DNA of 64,000 nucleotides from Zarea fungicola (taxonomy: Eukaryota > Ascomycota > Sordariomycetes > Hypocreales > Cordycipitaceae): contig FWCC01000307.1 of assembly GCA_900169235.1 (NCBI GenBank), positions 1-64,000 on the forward strand, read 5' to 3'. The position numbers and the translations under genes were made by a program. This document shows positions 12,011-23,275 of this stretch, in pieces. Position 1 is the stretch's first letter; each line of letters starts with the position of its first letter. Below the pieces are notes generated by a model. The model ran no database searches and was not told where the DNA came from. It saw only the letters and a program-made list of their open reading frames with translations.

Positions 12011-12991
12011 TTAAAAAATTGTGCGGCGCAGCTTGTTCCTGGCAGCCCGCGTCTTCAGGTAGTCACCCGTCTTGTATCTAAGCAGCTTCCAGATGGGAAG
12101 AGTCTTCTTGTAGTTCTTCTCATCCAGTTCAGCCCTTTCTTTGGCGGTCCTTTCGGCATCCTGTTCTGCAGCCACAAAGCGGCAGCGTATGGTGGTATAA
12201 ATGTCCACCGTGCTTGGGTCGTCATCGGTGCCAGTGCCGTCGTCGGCCATACTCTCATCGTATGGCCGCCATTCAATATTCTGGATGGCAAACTGACCAT
12301 CGTCGATGCGGTCCACGTGGAGATGGGCAGGGTACTCGGTGGCCCCGCGAGCGGGCATCCATTCGAGCCGGAGGCGGTAGACGCCGTCTGGGCTATCATC
12401 AACATGCTTTTGGAGTCGCCAAGACTCAATGTCAAGCTTCTTGAAGAAGCCCAAGTACACGCCGGACGGCATGAAGAAATCCAGCTTCCAGCTGAGGTCG
12501 CAGGTCAGGAAGGCGTGCGCAGTGAGCTGGCGGTGCATGCGCTCTTTGGCTTCTGCGATCTCGTGGTTGCGCCAATCACGAAACGTCTCACACTGCCGAA
12601 TGAGGTAGTCGCGGTCATCTTTGCACGCCTTTACAGCGTGGCGGTAGGCAGGCGTGAGGTGGCTACTGTGAGCTGCATCAATTTCAGCTTTGCGGACATG
12701 GGCTCTGTGCTTGATCTCTGCGACTGCATTTTCATAGTGAAGAGCAGAGGCATGGGAAACGTCACGGATATCTTTGGTGTACTTGAAAACCATGGCAGCA
12801 AGGGGAAAGTCGGAGGAGAAACGGTCAGCCGTATTGCCCATGTTACAAACGTATTCCCTGGTGTTGGTTAGTTTATTCATGCGGCTTTCATGAATAAAGT
12901 CCTGCACGCTGATGGACTTGAGGCTCAAGGGAAGCTGCAAGGGCCTGAACCACTCCATATCGTTCATGAGAGTACGCATAATGAAGTGCAT
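12011..12991 (-). CDS. Hypothetical protein, 326 aa
   Basis: A single exon from the ATG at 12991 to the stop at 12011. I do not recognise the family. Residues about 75-165 are rich in Arg, Lys, Glu, His and Ala and look helical, possibly coiled coil (for example EIKHRAHVRKAEIDAAH). The following part has a beta-rich look with SPDGVYRLRLEWMP, then an acidic stretch (ADDGTGTDDDPST) and a basic end (KTRAARNKLRRTIF). There is no signal peptide or membrane segment. It marks the right edge of the accessory block with the NRPS-like and P450 genes. No function is proposed. Confidence 0.6.
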   Translation of the reverse strand: MHFIMRTLMNDMEWFRPLQLPLSLKSISVQDFIHESRMNKLTNTREYVCNMGNTADRFSSDFPLAAMVFKYTKDIRDVSHASALHYENAVAEIKHRAHVRKAEIDAAHSSHLTPAYRHAVKACKDDRDYLIRQCETFRDWRNHEIAEAKERMHRQLTAHAFLTCDLSWKLDFFMPSGVYLGFFKKLDIESWRLQKHVDDSPDGVYRLRLEWMPARGATEYPAHLHVDRIDDGQFAIQNIEWRPYDESMADDGTGTDDDPSTVDIYTTIRCRFVAAEQDAERTAKERAELDEKNYKKTLPIWKLLRYKTGDYLKTRAARNKLRRTIF

Positions 12992-14026
12992 TGTACTAAT
13001 GGCATATAATCTTCAAATAGACGGGTAGGTATGAAGAAACGAGATTGCGGTCTTATGAAAAGATGTTGGTACTTTGCTTCAATACAAGTTCCTGGAAATT
13101 GAGGAAACAGAAGAGGAGTGTGGTGATGTGAACACAATGGTTGTCTCGAGGGAAACTTGGGGCACATGCTCTCTAAATATAAGTTCAAATATCTCAAGAT
13201 AAACCAAAACCTCTGAAGCATTGTAGATTTACGTCTGTGCAAGGCGCAATTGTGGTGTATACTATGGGCAAGTGCTTCAGCCACGCAAGAGTTTATCTTG
13301 AGGCTGAGATCAATACCTATGGCAAAGTATATGCTTCTGAGCCTTTAGGGAGCAAACCCGAAAAGTATAGAATCTTCAGGTTTTCTGCGAGTAGTCTGAT
13401 CTACTGCTCTCATGTCTTTGAGTCGGCCACAAATGGATGTACTGTGAGTGCAAACTGCGGTGTGTTACTTGAACCAGGAAAGAGCTAAATGGTGTGAGTG
13501 TTAAGGAAATATGTATTTAATTGTACCTAGTGAAGATTTTCCTATCCTTTTTCACATCTTCCCGTCATGTGTGTAAGTTACAAACTGGCGCTGATTGTGG
13601 CTTGGATATTGGCATCATATGGCTTTTCCTCCACAAACTTTCCCACGATAATGCTAAAAGATTTTTTTTTTTTTTTTAAATATTAAATATTGTTAAGGAG
13701 AGAAATAATTTCCTTGTCCAAACAGTGTCGTAACAAGCAACCATAATCAAACCACTACAGCCATGGCAAACGATTACATCCCCTGTAAGGCGCCTTATCC
13801 GGCTGACTGGTGCCTGTTACAGTGGACCATTTCCGGGGGAGGTGGCACGCTTTAGGGCGTTGCATCAGGGCCTACTCGGCCCCTGTACAGTGGAGAGTTT
13901 GCTCTCAAACGGCGCCAGATCCCCGTGCGTACCGCTTGTATGATTTCACGCTCACTCTGCTTATTCCGGTGCTGGCTTTCATCGCCATCTCATCAAAACG
14001 TCAAACTCCCTAGCATTTTCATTACG
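12992..14026. other. Divergent gene-free interval
   Basis: No supported gene. It contains a run of about 16 T at about 13661-13677 followed by an ATATTAAATATT-like AT-rich stretch. Short open frames here lack coding character. Confidence 0.45.
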
Positions 14027-15990
14027 ATGAGCATCAGCAGAGCGGCACTGGGACCTGGTACGCAAGAAGGTCATCGCCATGTCCGTATTCATCCGGAATG
14101 CTCCCTTTGCGGATGTTATTTTGATGTTGGTGACCCCATGGTTGCCTGTAAGTACAATGCAGCTGGAGTCTTGTGCCCGTGTTCGTTGAAGCTAACAATA
14201 GTCGCTCTTTGCAGTGCTGGGTGATCGTTCCAAGTCCAAATGCCAAGTAATCGATGCCTCGACATTTCCCATGGCCATTTATTGCAACCAGAGACATGGA
14301 ACGCCTTGGACCTTTTGCCAGTTTCCAAAGTGCGCCAAGTGCGCGGCTGAACTTGAGAGTGTTACCGTACATCGAGATTGCTTTCAGCTTTTTCTTCAAG
14401 AGACTGCCGCCCATCAAAGCATAGGGGCATACAACCTGTGGCACGCGGCACACGCACGCTATCCTTGGCGCGGCTTCTGGCCGTTGCCCAACACCATGCC
14501 TGGCCAAGACGCAGCGAACCTTGCCATGGAACACGCCGCCACGGAATGGCTAATGCCCCTGCATCTGCTTCCGAACGAGCTGCTATTGCTAATTTGGACA
14601 GATTTGCGGCATACCGTGTTTTGGCGTTATGTTCTAGCCAAGGCATTTATACGAGACTTGATCACCAAAGCGGACGATGCTTTGGTGACCAATGTCAAGC
14701 TATTCGAGGTGGCATCATGGAAACGGGGTCATGCGCCGGTCATTGAAAAAAAAATAGCGAGTCCATATGTACGTCTTACTATGGACTCATTGGGACTCCA
14801 GAAGATTGAGCGGCTAGCAGACGTCCCAGCAAAGAGTCCACTGCGAAGTGAGACACATGCCCATGTCGTCGACAGCGTCCTTCGACTTGGCCAGATATCT
14901 ACGTGTTTCAAGGTTTGATGAATTTACTCAATGGAAAGTATGGCAAGTAGACAACGCTGACAAACGCAGCTGGGGCTTGCGCGCCTCTATCCGGACAGGG
15001 GAATGCCGCCGTTTAGAGTCTGGGATACACCAGGCCCGCCCGTTCCACCCGACTACCAGTTTCCGGACCATTTGCTACCGATATGTACTCGTCTAGGCAC
15101 CATTGAAACACAGAAATCGTTTGGAATCACATTTTTCATATCGTCTGGCCAAATTGCGGCCATCCACGCCCACACGGTGCAAGCGCCGTCTGCTTTCCCA
15201 TGTTATCAGCGGCTCAACCCTGTCAAGAGGAGATGGGTTGCCTGGATCTTTGTACCAATTCGCGGCGGGATTGAGCGGTTTGGATTTCGTAACCCTCTGC
15301 TACCTCCTGGAGCTACGCTTCCGCAATGGGCGGGCAGCTTGCTGGTTCGTAGACTGCGCATGCAAGATCGGCGCCTACAGTCGCTAACATGGCATACAGC
15401 TAGAGATGAGCCTATCTGGAGAGGTTGTGCTTGGGCCATATATGCCCATGGGTAAAGATTTGTGGATGGACGATGATCCGGCCACGCTGATACACGGTAT
15501 ATCAAGAATGGGGGCTATATACCCGTTGGGAATGGCACCCCGAATTGAGGAAGAAGAGGAAGGGGATGTGTTTTACCAGAATCCAATGAATCTGTCACCC
15601 CCTTTCGAGCATGCCTACTTTTCTCATGCAGAGCTTGATGATGTAGTCAGCATGGAGGTATACCACGACAAAGCGCTGCGTATCTGCCGAGGGATTCTTG
15701 TCCGGTATGCCAATGGCGGCGAGAGAGCACTCGGCCAGTGTCGGATAGGTGTTGACTCGTTGCGGAGTTTTGAGCAGCCTACATGCTTCTGCTTCAAGAA
15801 GACCAACTATCTACGACCGACGACGCGAGTGGAGCGTGCTGGCATCGCCATCGAATGCCACGCAGAGGCACAGCATGACCATGGAGAGGGTGAATGGACC
15901 TGCTGTGAATTTCCTGGCAGGCTAGAGTGGTGGTTTACTAGCGAAGAGTCGCGAATATCATTTACACCAGGGCGGGAGGGGTACCGGTGA
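14027..15990 (+). CDS. F-box-like fungal protein of unknown role, N-terminal Cys-rich motif
   Basis: Four exons: 14027-14147, 14215-14912, 14970 to about 15344, and about 15400-15990, giving about 594 residues. The N-terminus carries a possible zinc-binding pattern (HPECSLCGCYF) and later paired cysteines (FPKCAKCAAEL). The motif LPNELLLLIW in the first third resembles the start of an F-box, the segment that binds Skp1 in ubiquitin ligases. Layouts of this kind recur in expanded Sordariomycete F-box families of unknown target. The last intron is ambiguous: a GTTCGT donor at 15345 with acceptor at 15399, or GTAGAC at 15349 with acceptor at 15403; both keep frame. The F-box call is weak and rests on one motif plus overall layout. 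Confidence 0.62.
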
Positions 15991-16615
15991 GGGCATGTAC
16001 GCATCATGCTTGTCCTTGTTTGTTTCCTTCTTAGCCATGCTATTCATACATACCCACATAGCTTTTTTTGCAATTTGATTGTCCAGTCATTGTATGTTGC
16101 CTACAACAATTCTGTGACTGCGCACAGTCAGCCATTCAGGATGACCATGAATTCCCACACAACTCGACAGGCCACAAGCCCTATTACTCTTCGTGTATGG
16201 TTTCACGCCTGGAATAGAAGCAGTCAAGTGCTTACAACGACTCGGCGCATTCCGACTCGAGCGGGTGGAGTGACAGCGGCTTCACCTGCTTTTTGGGAGG
16301 GTCAAGGCTGCCTATTTTGGACCAGCGCGGGGCAGCTTTGGTGGGCGGGAAGAAAAAAGTTTTTTGGCTACGAAAATTCTCACGGCCAGGCACAGGCGGC
16401 GCATTTCTTTTACTTGTTCCTTTTCTTCCTTTCTTCCCCTCTCCTCTTGGGCATTTTGCTCCCGTCGTCGCATCCGTCATCAGCTATTCGCACCGCTTCC
16501 GTCATCTCCGTTTTCCACTTTTAATACTGTCAACGGCAACATCTCCTTTGACCCCTCCAAAGAAATAATTACCCCGCCAGTGACGTCGCATTTCTTCAAG
16601 ACACGATAATTCAAA
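15991..16615. promoter_or_regulatory. Promoter of the HPT1-like gene with CT-rich leader
   Basis: A pyrimidine tract at about 16410-16450 followed by a TC-rich leader up to the ATG at 16616 is typical of well-expressed fungal housekeeping genes. No other gene seen. Confidence 0.5.
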
Positions 16616-17346
16616 ATGGTTGAGAAGCTCTACGTCAGCTACAACGATGTGAGTGTCTTGCCCTGGACGTTTTGCAGCCAAGATGCGCTGGAGTGACTCT
16701 CCACAATTCAACGCTGTCTCAAAAACTTGTCCTTTGGGTCCAGGAATACTAAAACAGCCATGTCATGTAGGTGCACAACCTGTGCAAGGAGTCTGCCGAC
16801 AGGCTGCTCGCCGAATTCCAGCCCCAGCTCATGATTGCTATCGGCGGTGGCGGCTACATCCCCGCACGCATCCTGCGCTCGTTCCTCAAGCAGCCCGGGT
16901 CGCCCAACATCCCCATCCAGGCCATTGGCCTCTCTCTGTACGAGCAGCTCGGCGAGGACCCCGAGGTCGAGACGCCCGGCACCAAGGTCACCCGCACGCA
17001 GTGGCTCGATCTCACGGCCCTGGGCCACATGCAGAACCTGGTTGGCAAGCGCATCCTGATTGTCGACGAGGTGGATGACACCCGCACCACCCTCGAGTAC
17101 GCCGTCAAGGAGCTCGAGAAGGACGTCGAGGAGGCCCGCCAGAAGATGCCCGATGGCGCGTCGCAGCCCAAGACGGAGTTTAGCATCTTTGTCCTGCACA
17201 ACAAGGACAAGCCCAAGAAGGGCGCTCTCCCCGACGACATGGTCCCCAAACGCTACCACGCCGCCCGCACCGTTGGTGACGTCTGGATCAACTACCCCTG
17301 GGAGGCCATTGACATTGAGGAGCACGACAAGAATGCTCGCAACTAA
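16616..17346 (+). CDS. HPT1: Hypoxanthine/xanthine-guanine phosphoribosyltransferase (HPT1 type)
   Basis: Two exons, 16616-16648 (only 33 nt) and 16771-17346, give 202 residues. The tiny first exon supplies MVEKLYVSYND, which matches the usual start of yeast Hpt1-like enzymes (SYNxVHxLC) and decides the start codon. The PRPP-binding loop reads ILIVDEVDDTRTT, and other family marks are IAIGGGGYIPARIL and KVTRTQWLD. The enzyme salvages hypoxanthine and guanine (and possibly xanthine) to nucleotides with PRPP in the cytosol. Length matches the yeast enzyme within 20 residues. Codon use is strongly biased to C-ending codons, consistent with high expression. Confidence in the family is very high; substrate preference between HPT1 and XPT1 types is inferred. 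Confidence 0.93.
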
Positions 17347-18406
17347 AGTGGCTCCTTGTAGGGAGTCCGCTCGTAAATGACGAAATTATATATACAACGA
17401 ATTTAGAGAATGGTACTGGCGATATGAACCGCAATACCGATGAAGATGGGAAAAGAAAAAGAAAAACACGAGCAAAATATTATAAAATGCCACGAATATG
17501 GGAGGATGCAAGTATGCGATATATTTTTAGCTACTGCTTCTGTGCTTTGCCCAGTCTTCTGATACCATACAATTTAAACTGAGGTAATCTAATACCTACA
17601 ATTTTCTCCCCTGTTAATACATTGTCTATGTTGCTCTGTGGCGTGCATGTTGTACACGCTGCGTAAGGAAGATGGACGCTGCCTTTGAATGCACTCCAGC
17701 TCTCGCTTGGAACCATCCATTCATACAATGGCGATTGCCGAGCGCAGATCAGGCCGGTAGAGCACAGAAAATATAGGATAATGAAGAAAGAATAAAATGG
17801 GAACATTGTTTATGAAACAGCACAGCATGCAGTACTACATCAGCCATGTCGCTTCTGCCATGCAGGACGAGGCCAAGCCATGCACATTCGGCGTTGGCGG
17901 CGTCGAGACAAGGTTGCACTGCAGAGCCCATCACAATTCCAAACGCAGCTGCGCGCCAATTAGGGCAAATTTTGTGATGAGACGTGGCATGTGAAGAGGG
18001 AAGAGAAGACTTGGCAAGGTAGGCAGGTCTCGCGCTCTAGGGGATGCTAGGTATAAAGCAATATTTTTGTACGATTTCTTTTTTTTTGTAAAAAAAAAAA
18101 TAATAAATAAAAAAAAGAGAGAGAGGGAGAGAGGTAACTCTGTCTAGTTTCATGCAAACTTCATTTTATTGTCCAAAACTACCTGGTTTTCTGTTTCTGT
18201 CAGCCCCCCCCTTTCGTTGACAACATGAGCCCCCGTCTTTCACCAAGGACTCTGTAAATTCATGTCAAAAATGAATTAAAAAAATTGTATTTTTTCTATC
18301 ATCAATAAACGCCGATTGTATGCTCCCCATCTATATGCTCACTTTTTGCTCAAATGTAAAGCCTGCCATCATCACACGAAACATTATGTCTTGTCTTTGT
18401 CTTCTT
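17347..18406. other. Gap with a possible small secreted protein frame
   Basis: Mostly AT-rich. A 91-codon minus-strand frame at 17531-17806 starts with a signal-peptide-like segment (MFPFYSFFIILYFLCSTGLI) but has no other support. It lies in the likely 3' flank of the HPT1-like gene. Confidence 0.35.
18077..18134. repeat. Poly-T/poly-A and GA-rich microsatellite
   Basis: A T run, an A run with TAA units, and then a GA tract lie side by side. This is simple low-complexity sequence between genes. Confidence 0.8.
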
Positions 18407-19303
18407 TTAGCCTCCGCTCGTCCCTTCTCGCTGATGCTTCTCCTTGAGCCGCTTCTCCTGCTTCATAAACTCGCGTATACCGACCGGCACGTTCTGAAAG
18501 AGGTCCTCTGTCCACATGTCCTTGGCAATCTTTGCCTCGCCACCTGCCGCTGCCGCTCCTTTTCCTCCGCCGCTACTGTTGTTATCCGCATCCACCGAAG
18601 CAGGCCGATCTGCCGGTGCATCTGCGAGGCCTTTGCCGCCGCCGCTGCTGCTCGCAGCGCCCACCGCCTCCTCAGCTAGACGCCTCTTGGCCTCGTTGGA
18701 CTTGGCCGTCCACTCCTCCATCTCCTCGCGGTACAGGTCCCACACGCAGTTGACGCAGCCGCTCATGCAGCAGCTGTCGGGCTCCTCGGGCCGCGGGGGC
18801 ACGAGTATGCCCGCGATCCGCGAGGACTGGGCGGCGCGGCCGGCCTCTCGCTTGGCACGCTCCGCGGGGCCGACGAGGCGCGAGCCAAAGATGACGCGGG
18901 CGCGCTCCTCGGCCGTCGTCCCATTGGTACTGGTGCTGCTGACGCCCGAGTAGGCGGTGCGGGAGGCTATCGTCTCGTAGGTACGGGCAGGGCTGCTGCT
19001 GGTTGCTGTCTTGGTCGTCGAAGAGGCCGCGGCCCTTTCTGCGGCTGCTGCTGTGGTGCTCGACACCGCTGGCCTCTCAATTGTATAGTGGGAATAAGGT
19101 ATAGGGTCACGTAGGAGAATGTCGTAGTATTCGCCGCGGGCTTTCCGTTGGGGCCAGGCGGTGGATTGTGATGCGTCGCCAGAGCTGGTCGTGGTCGTGG
19201 TGCTTGCGATGGCCGAGGTAAAGGTCCGACGAAGCAGCGTTGGCGACGGTGCGGCGCGGCAGAATCGACACACCCTGGGTGCTAACCTGCACGGTGCGGA
19301 CAT
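18407..19303 (-). CDS. Mitochondrial oxidoreductase-like domain protein
   Basis: A single exon of 298 residues from ATG 19303. The start is rich in Arg, Ala and Ser with no acid (MSAPCRLAPRVCRFCRAAP), typical of a mitochondrial presequence. The core motif EEPDSCCMSGCVNCVWDLY followed by REEMEEW is the signature of the small 'oxidoreductase-like' family (human OXLD1 type), whose cysteines (CC-x3-C-x2-C) could bind metal. The rest is low-complexity Ser, Thr, Ala and Gly sequence. A conserved-looking C-terminal patch reads MWTEDLFQNVPVGIREF. The biochemical role of the family is not settled. The domain call is strong and localisation is inferred. Confidence 0.8.
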   Translation of the reverse strand: MSAPCRLAPRVCRFCRAAPSPTLLRRTFTSAIASTTTTTSSGDASQSTAWPQRKARGEYYDILLRDPIPYSHYTIERPAVSSTTAAAAERAAASSTTKTATSSSPARTYETIASRTAYSGVSSTSTNGTTAEERARVIFGSRLVGPAERAKREAGRAAQSSRIAGILVPPRPEEPDSCCMSGCVNCVWDLYREEMEEWTAKSNEAKRRLAEEAVGAASSSGGGKGLADAPADRPASVDADNNSSGGGKGAAAAGGEAKIAKDMWTEDLFQNVPVGIREFMKQEKRLKEKHQREGTSGG

Positions 19304-20161
19304 TGTATCTCTTCTTATGTGACGAGATTGTGGTGGTGAAATGTTGTGTGCCGGGCCTTTTTTATTTGCATGGGATCTAGAAAGGTTTGCCGCAAGTCCG
19401 TGGTCGCTCGGCGTTTGTCGGGATGATGTCAGTAGAGGGACTGCTCAGCTAACCATTTGTCAGTGGGCGTTGCAGCGCCTCAACAGAGCTACACCACTGT
19501 AGGTCAGCCACTGTACATAATTGGAAGAACACACGCCGCTAGACCATTTTCTGAGACGTCATAAACCATGGAAATATCAAAATAGAGATTGCGATCAATC
19601 CCATTTTCAAGATGTTTACTCTGTTCGACTCCTTCCGGACCTATTAGACATGTGCTCCAGTACGATGCGGGATGGACATGTACTGCCGGCATCAGCTGTG
19701 TCAACAAGACGGGCATTATACCCTTCATTACAACTCATGTCTTGTATGTGAATTTATGCTGGGTTAGTAACTACCTTGACAGCCGTCACTGGGCCAGGTC
19801 TGCTATTGTTCGCGTGCATCACTGCGTGCCGGCGCCTACAAAATCACAACATGCTCCCAGGGAGCTTATTATGTAGAGCGATACTTGCCAGCACGGTTTA
19901 CTCGATTAACAAAATAAATTTGAATTTCTTAGCATTATTTCCTGTAATCCAAAGCTGGCTCCGTGCACTCGCCGTGGATATTTTAGAGTTGCCTCTTTGG
20001 GATGTGAAGATACCCCCACTCTTTTTGTTTGGCGTCACGGTTTACGCGACCCGGGCGGCTGATGATTGAACAACGAACGGTCAAAATCGGCTACGAGGCC
20101 AACATGGGGAATTCCCATTCCAACTCATACATAATACTGCATTAAATTTATTTTCGCCATA
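19304..20161. promoter_or_regulatory. Divergent promoter
   Basis: Region between the oxidoreductase-like gene (-) and the next plus-strand gene. No supported gene inside. Confidence 0.45.
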
Positions 20162-22227
20162 ATGGACGAGCGCTCGCCTAAACGACGGCGTACCAGCGGC
20201 GCTGCGGACGTGTCGAGCCCAAACCAAGACCAGCGATCAACACCAACGACGCGACGCCGCCGGTCATTGGCATCAACGATGAGAGCGAGTATGATGCGCC
20301 GCCACCCACAAATACTAGAACAAAGAGAAGTTGCCGACGCCGAATCCCCCTCATCGGCCGTCGCGCAAGACAGGCAGGGCACAAATACGACGACCACGAC
20401 AGGCGAGCAGCAGCAAACAGCACCGGCACCAGCACCATTACCTCTGCAGAATCGCGGAGGGATCCTCGCGCCACCAGGACAACAGCGCCAACAGTCACCC
20501 TCTCGACCAGCACAACGCACTCGAGCACCAGAATCGCGCGCTGACGAATCAGACGACGAAACTAGCAGTGATTTCCTACCTAAGACCGCCCGGCCTGACC
20601 CCCGTACAGGCATTGCTTTCCCGGCACCGCCTGAACCCGAGCTCCCACCCTCACGGCCAGATCCTATATCCTCGTCGCCTGCTAAAGGCATACACAGCAG
20701 CCCGTCACGCTGGAAAACAAAATCAAAACAAAAAAGCTCGCCTCTGAAGCAACCACCCATGCGGCCTGGCGACGGGGGTGAACCTCAGCCGGTGCCGACA
20801 CCCCTAGTGCTTCAGCGGCGGCAGAATCCTCCCGCTGCGGCGGCGGCGACTACGACCACGTCTGGTGACGACGATGCTTCTGCGCGCAATCACCCCATTG
20901 CGGACCCGGCACGTCATGTGTCACTACAGGACCACGAGAAGATCAAGGAGAGAGACGCGCTGCGAGAGCAATATGCCCAGCTGCAAAAGGACCTGGAAAT
21001 GGCTGCTCATGAAAACGCACGACTCCTCGGCACACAAAACACAGGCCGCTACGTCGAGCCAGCAGACAAGGACAAGATTCTGGATCTGCTGCGCCGCTCG
21101 CTGATTCCCGCCGATCCTCTGGCCCTACCGCCCCAGTCGCAGCAGCTCATGATGGCCGCGCTGAACCCCATTGGTCTCCTGCCCTTTTCCCGGCCCGTCG
21201 CCGCCCTGGTGCCCGAATCAGCAGACGACGATGCTGCTGCTGCCAAGGACATCAAGTCGCACCATCCCATTGAAATGTCCGTGGAGGACGAGCTGCCGTA
21301 CCTGAGGCTCTTTACGCCGTTCGAGGTGACGTCTACCATGGCCACCCTCCCCGCCACGCGCGAGCACCCGTTTCGCCAGCGTCGCCTTCTCACGCTCCAC
21401 ACCCCGCAGTCGCGCCTCTTCCAGGCGCGCGTCGAAATCATTGTCAACCCAATGACGCTCGCCATTCTCGAGCTACGCGTGCTGTCCGTGGAGCCGGCCG
21501 CGCGCGGGGAGCTGCAGTCCTTCATCGACACCATCTGCGGTGGCGGCAGCAGCAGCAGCGGCAAACCGTGCAACAGGAGCATGCAGCGCAACGTGGGCAT
21601 GCTCTTCTGGGCCATGGGCGAATGGTACGAAGCGGCCGTCGAGCGCGCGGCGGTCTGGGCGCGCCTCGATCAGGAGCTTCTCACCAAGGGCGGGCCGGCG
21701 CGGGCGGCGGCCGCCCTACGCAGACGAGCGGAGCGAGGGGAGAAGGAGGCAGAACGCGACGATGACGAGGGAGCGGATGATGCTGGTGCTGCTGCTACTA
21801 CTGCTGCCGTGCAAAGAGGCGCCAATGTCCGGTATCTGATGGGCAAGCAGGCATACGATATCCCGATTGAGGCAGCGAGTGATGGGCGGAGGGAGAATGC
21901 GGCGCACATACGGCTGCAGTGGAAGATTGGGTTCGACTGGACGGGTGAGGCGGAGAGCAAACTGTCTGTACTAGTTGGCGTGCCTGGAAAGTGTGAGTCT
22001 TTTTCTCCCTCCTCTCTACAATTTTTTTTTCTCTCCTATGCACGAACCAATATACAAATTGATGCCAGTGCTAACCATGCTGGGAATATGTAGGGCGAAA
22101 GATTGATCGCCGGGGCAGCTTGGGCAAGCTCGGAGGCCTGTTTCAAGACTTGGTCCGCGCCGGCGAGGATATTGATCTCGCTGTCCGGAAAGTCGCGGCC
22201 CTTTTGGTCGGCGCGGACGGTGTTTGA
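20162..22227 (+). CDS. Conserved nuclear protein, possible central-kinetochore (CENP-O/P-like) subunit
   Basis: Two exons, 20162-21992 and 22094-22227, give 654 residues. The intron is supported because the short second exon continues a conserved-looking end (GKWRKIDRRGSLGKLGGLF). The first 200 residues are basic, Pro- and Ser-rich and disordered, starting with an NLS-like SPKRRRTSG. A coiled coil follows (EKIKERDALREQYAQLQKDL), then a globular part with LPYLRLFTPFEV and RLLTLHTPQSRLFQARVEI that could be an RWD-type fold. Coiled coil plus RWD resembles COMA-type kinetochore proteins (Ctf19, Mcm21), but this is a loose resemblance. An acidic, Ala-rich insert near residue 540 looks like local expansion. 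The gene itself is well supported; the role is a guess. Confidence 0.65.
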
Positions 22228-22796
22228 AAGCAGGCATGCAACTGGAGTTGATAATCATACGCATGGAAAGGTGGTTTTTTCTTCTGACTGGGACACATTC
22301 ATACGCACTCACACACACATGATGAAATGACATTCGTAGCGCGGCGTACATGTATACATGTTTGGGTTGTTAATTTTTTCTTTACATTTTTTATTCATTT
22401 TTGCCTGTTTATAGCTGGCTGTAATTTTTGCTCTTTGGCCGAGTTTGAAAAGCAAACAGCCAAAATATTAATCAACGGCGAGTATCCGGGCAAACGCTCA
22501 CCACCATGTTTTTCTTCTTTAGGAAATAGAATGTCTCCTTCACCAAAGGTGTCGCAATATCCGTCGTTTCACAACCCCATATTGATGCGGCTTTTCGAAA
22601 TGCAACTAATTAATTGTACATGCTTGCTTCTTTTCTCGTTCTTTTCTTTGATTTTCGTTGACTGTCTGTAAAAGTATAGGATAGATTTCGTCGAATACAA
22701 TTCCCTGTTCATTTTTTTGTTGCTCCCGTGTGCAGAGACGGAGCCGTTTCAAAACCAAAGGAAAGTGTCTCGCCTTCTTCTTCGGCTTCGTATGAT
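22228..22796. other. Convergent intergenic gap
   Basis: T-rich 3' flanks of the preceding gene (+) and DPM3 (-). No gene seen. Confidence 0.5.
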
Positions 22797-23275
22797 TTAG
22801 TCGACGTCGACACCGAGCTTGCGAAGGTCAACTTTGGCCAGGTCAATCTCCTCCATCAGCTCTTTGTGTGCATCGGGAACATCGTTGAAGGTAAAGACGC
22901 CGAAACCGAGGCGGAAAAGGAGGAAGGCGCCAAAGGAGACGAGGGCCCAGAAGGGAAGCTGTTTTTGATGCGCCGCGCATTAGCATAATAGCCAACTTGG
23001 GGGAGCTGCATATCGGAGCGCGGGGATGTGGTTTCGAGAACTTACGACGGGGACAATCTGCTCCTGAACCAAGGCGGGGAGAGGGATGAGCTCGAGGTAT
23101 AGGGCGAGGTAGAGCTGCGAGAGCAGTTAGCAAGGGCGAGAAGGGCACACATCAGCCGTCATGAGCTGTTGGAGCGGTTGCGCCTGATCGAGGGGCTATC
23201 ATAACCAGGGGAGCGAGGTACGCGTACGGAAGAGACCAAAAGGCCGAATGAAATAGTCTGCTGTGCGCGCGTCAT
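22797..23275 (-). CDS. DPM3: Dolichol-phosphate mannosyltransferase subunit 3 (DPM3)
   Basis: A small gene found only by splicing. Exons 23275-23228, 23114-23046 and 22958-22797 give 92 residues; all joins are in phase 0, with introns of 113 and 87 bp. The first 30 residues form a hydrophobic segment (SFGLLVSSLYLALYLELIP), a second follows (PFWALVSFGAFLLFRLGFGV), and the soluble end DAHKELMEEIDLAKVDLRKL matches the DPM3 tail that binds Dpm1. DPM3 tethers the catalytic subunit to the ER membrane to make dolichol-phosphate-mannose for N-glycans, O-mannosylation and GPI anchors. Length matches the family (about 90). The acceptor before LPFW and the donor after IVPV are canonical. The gene is convergent with the preceding one. 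Confidence 0.9.
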
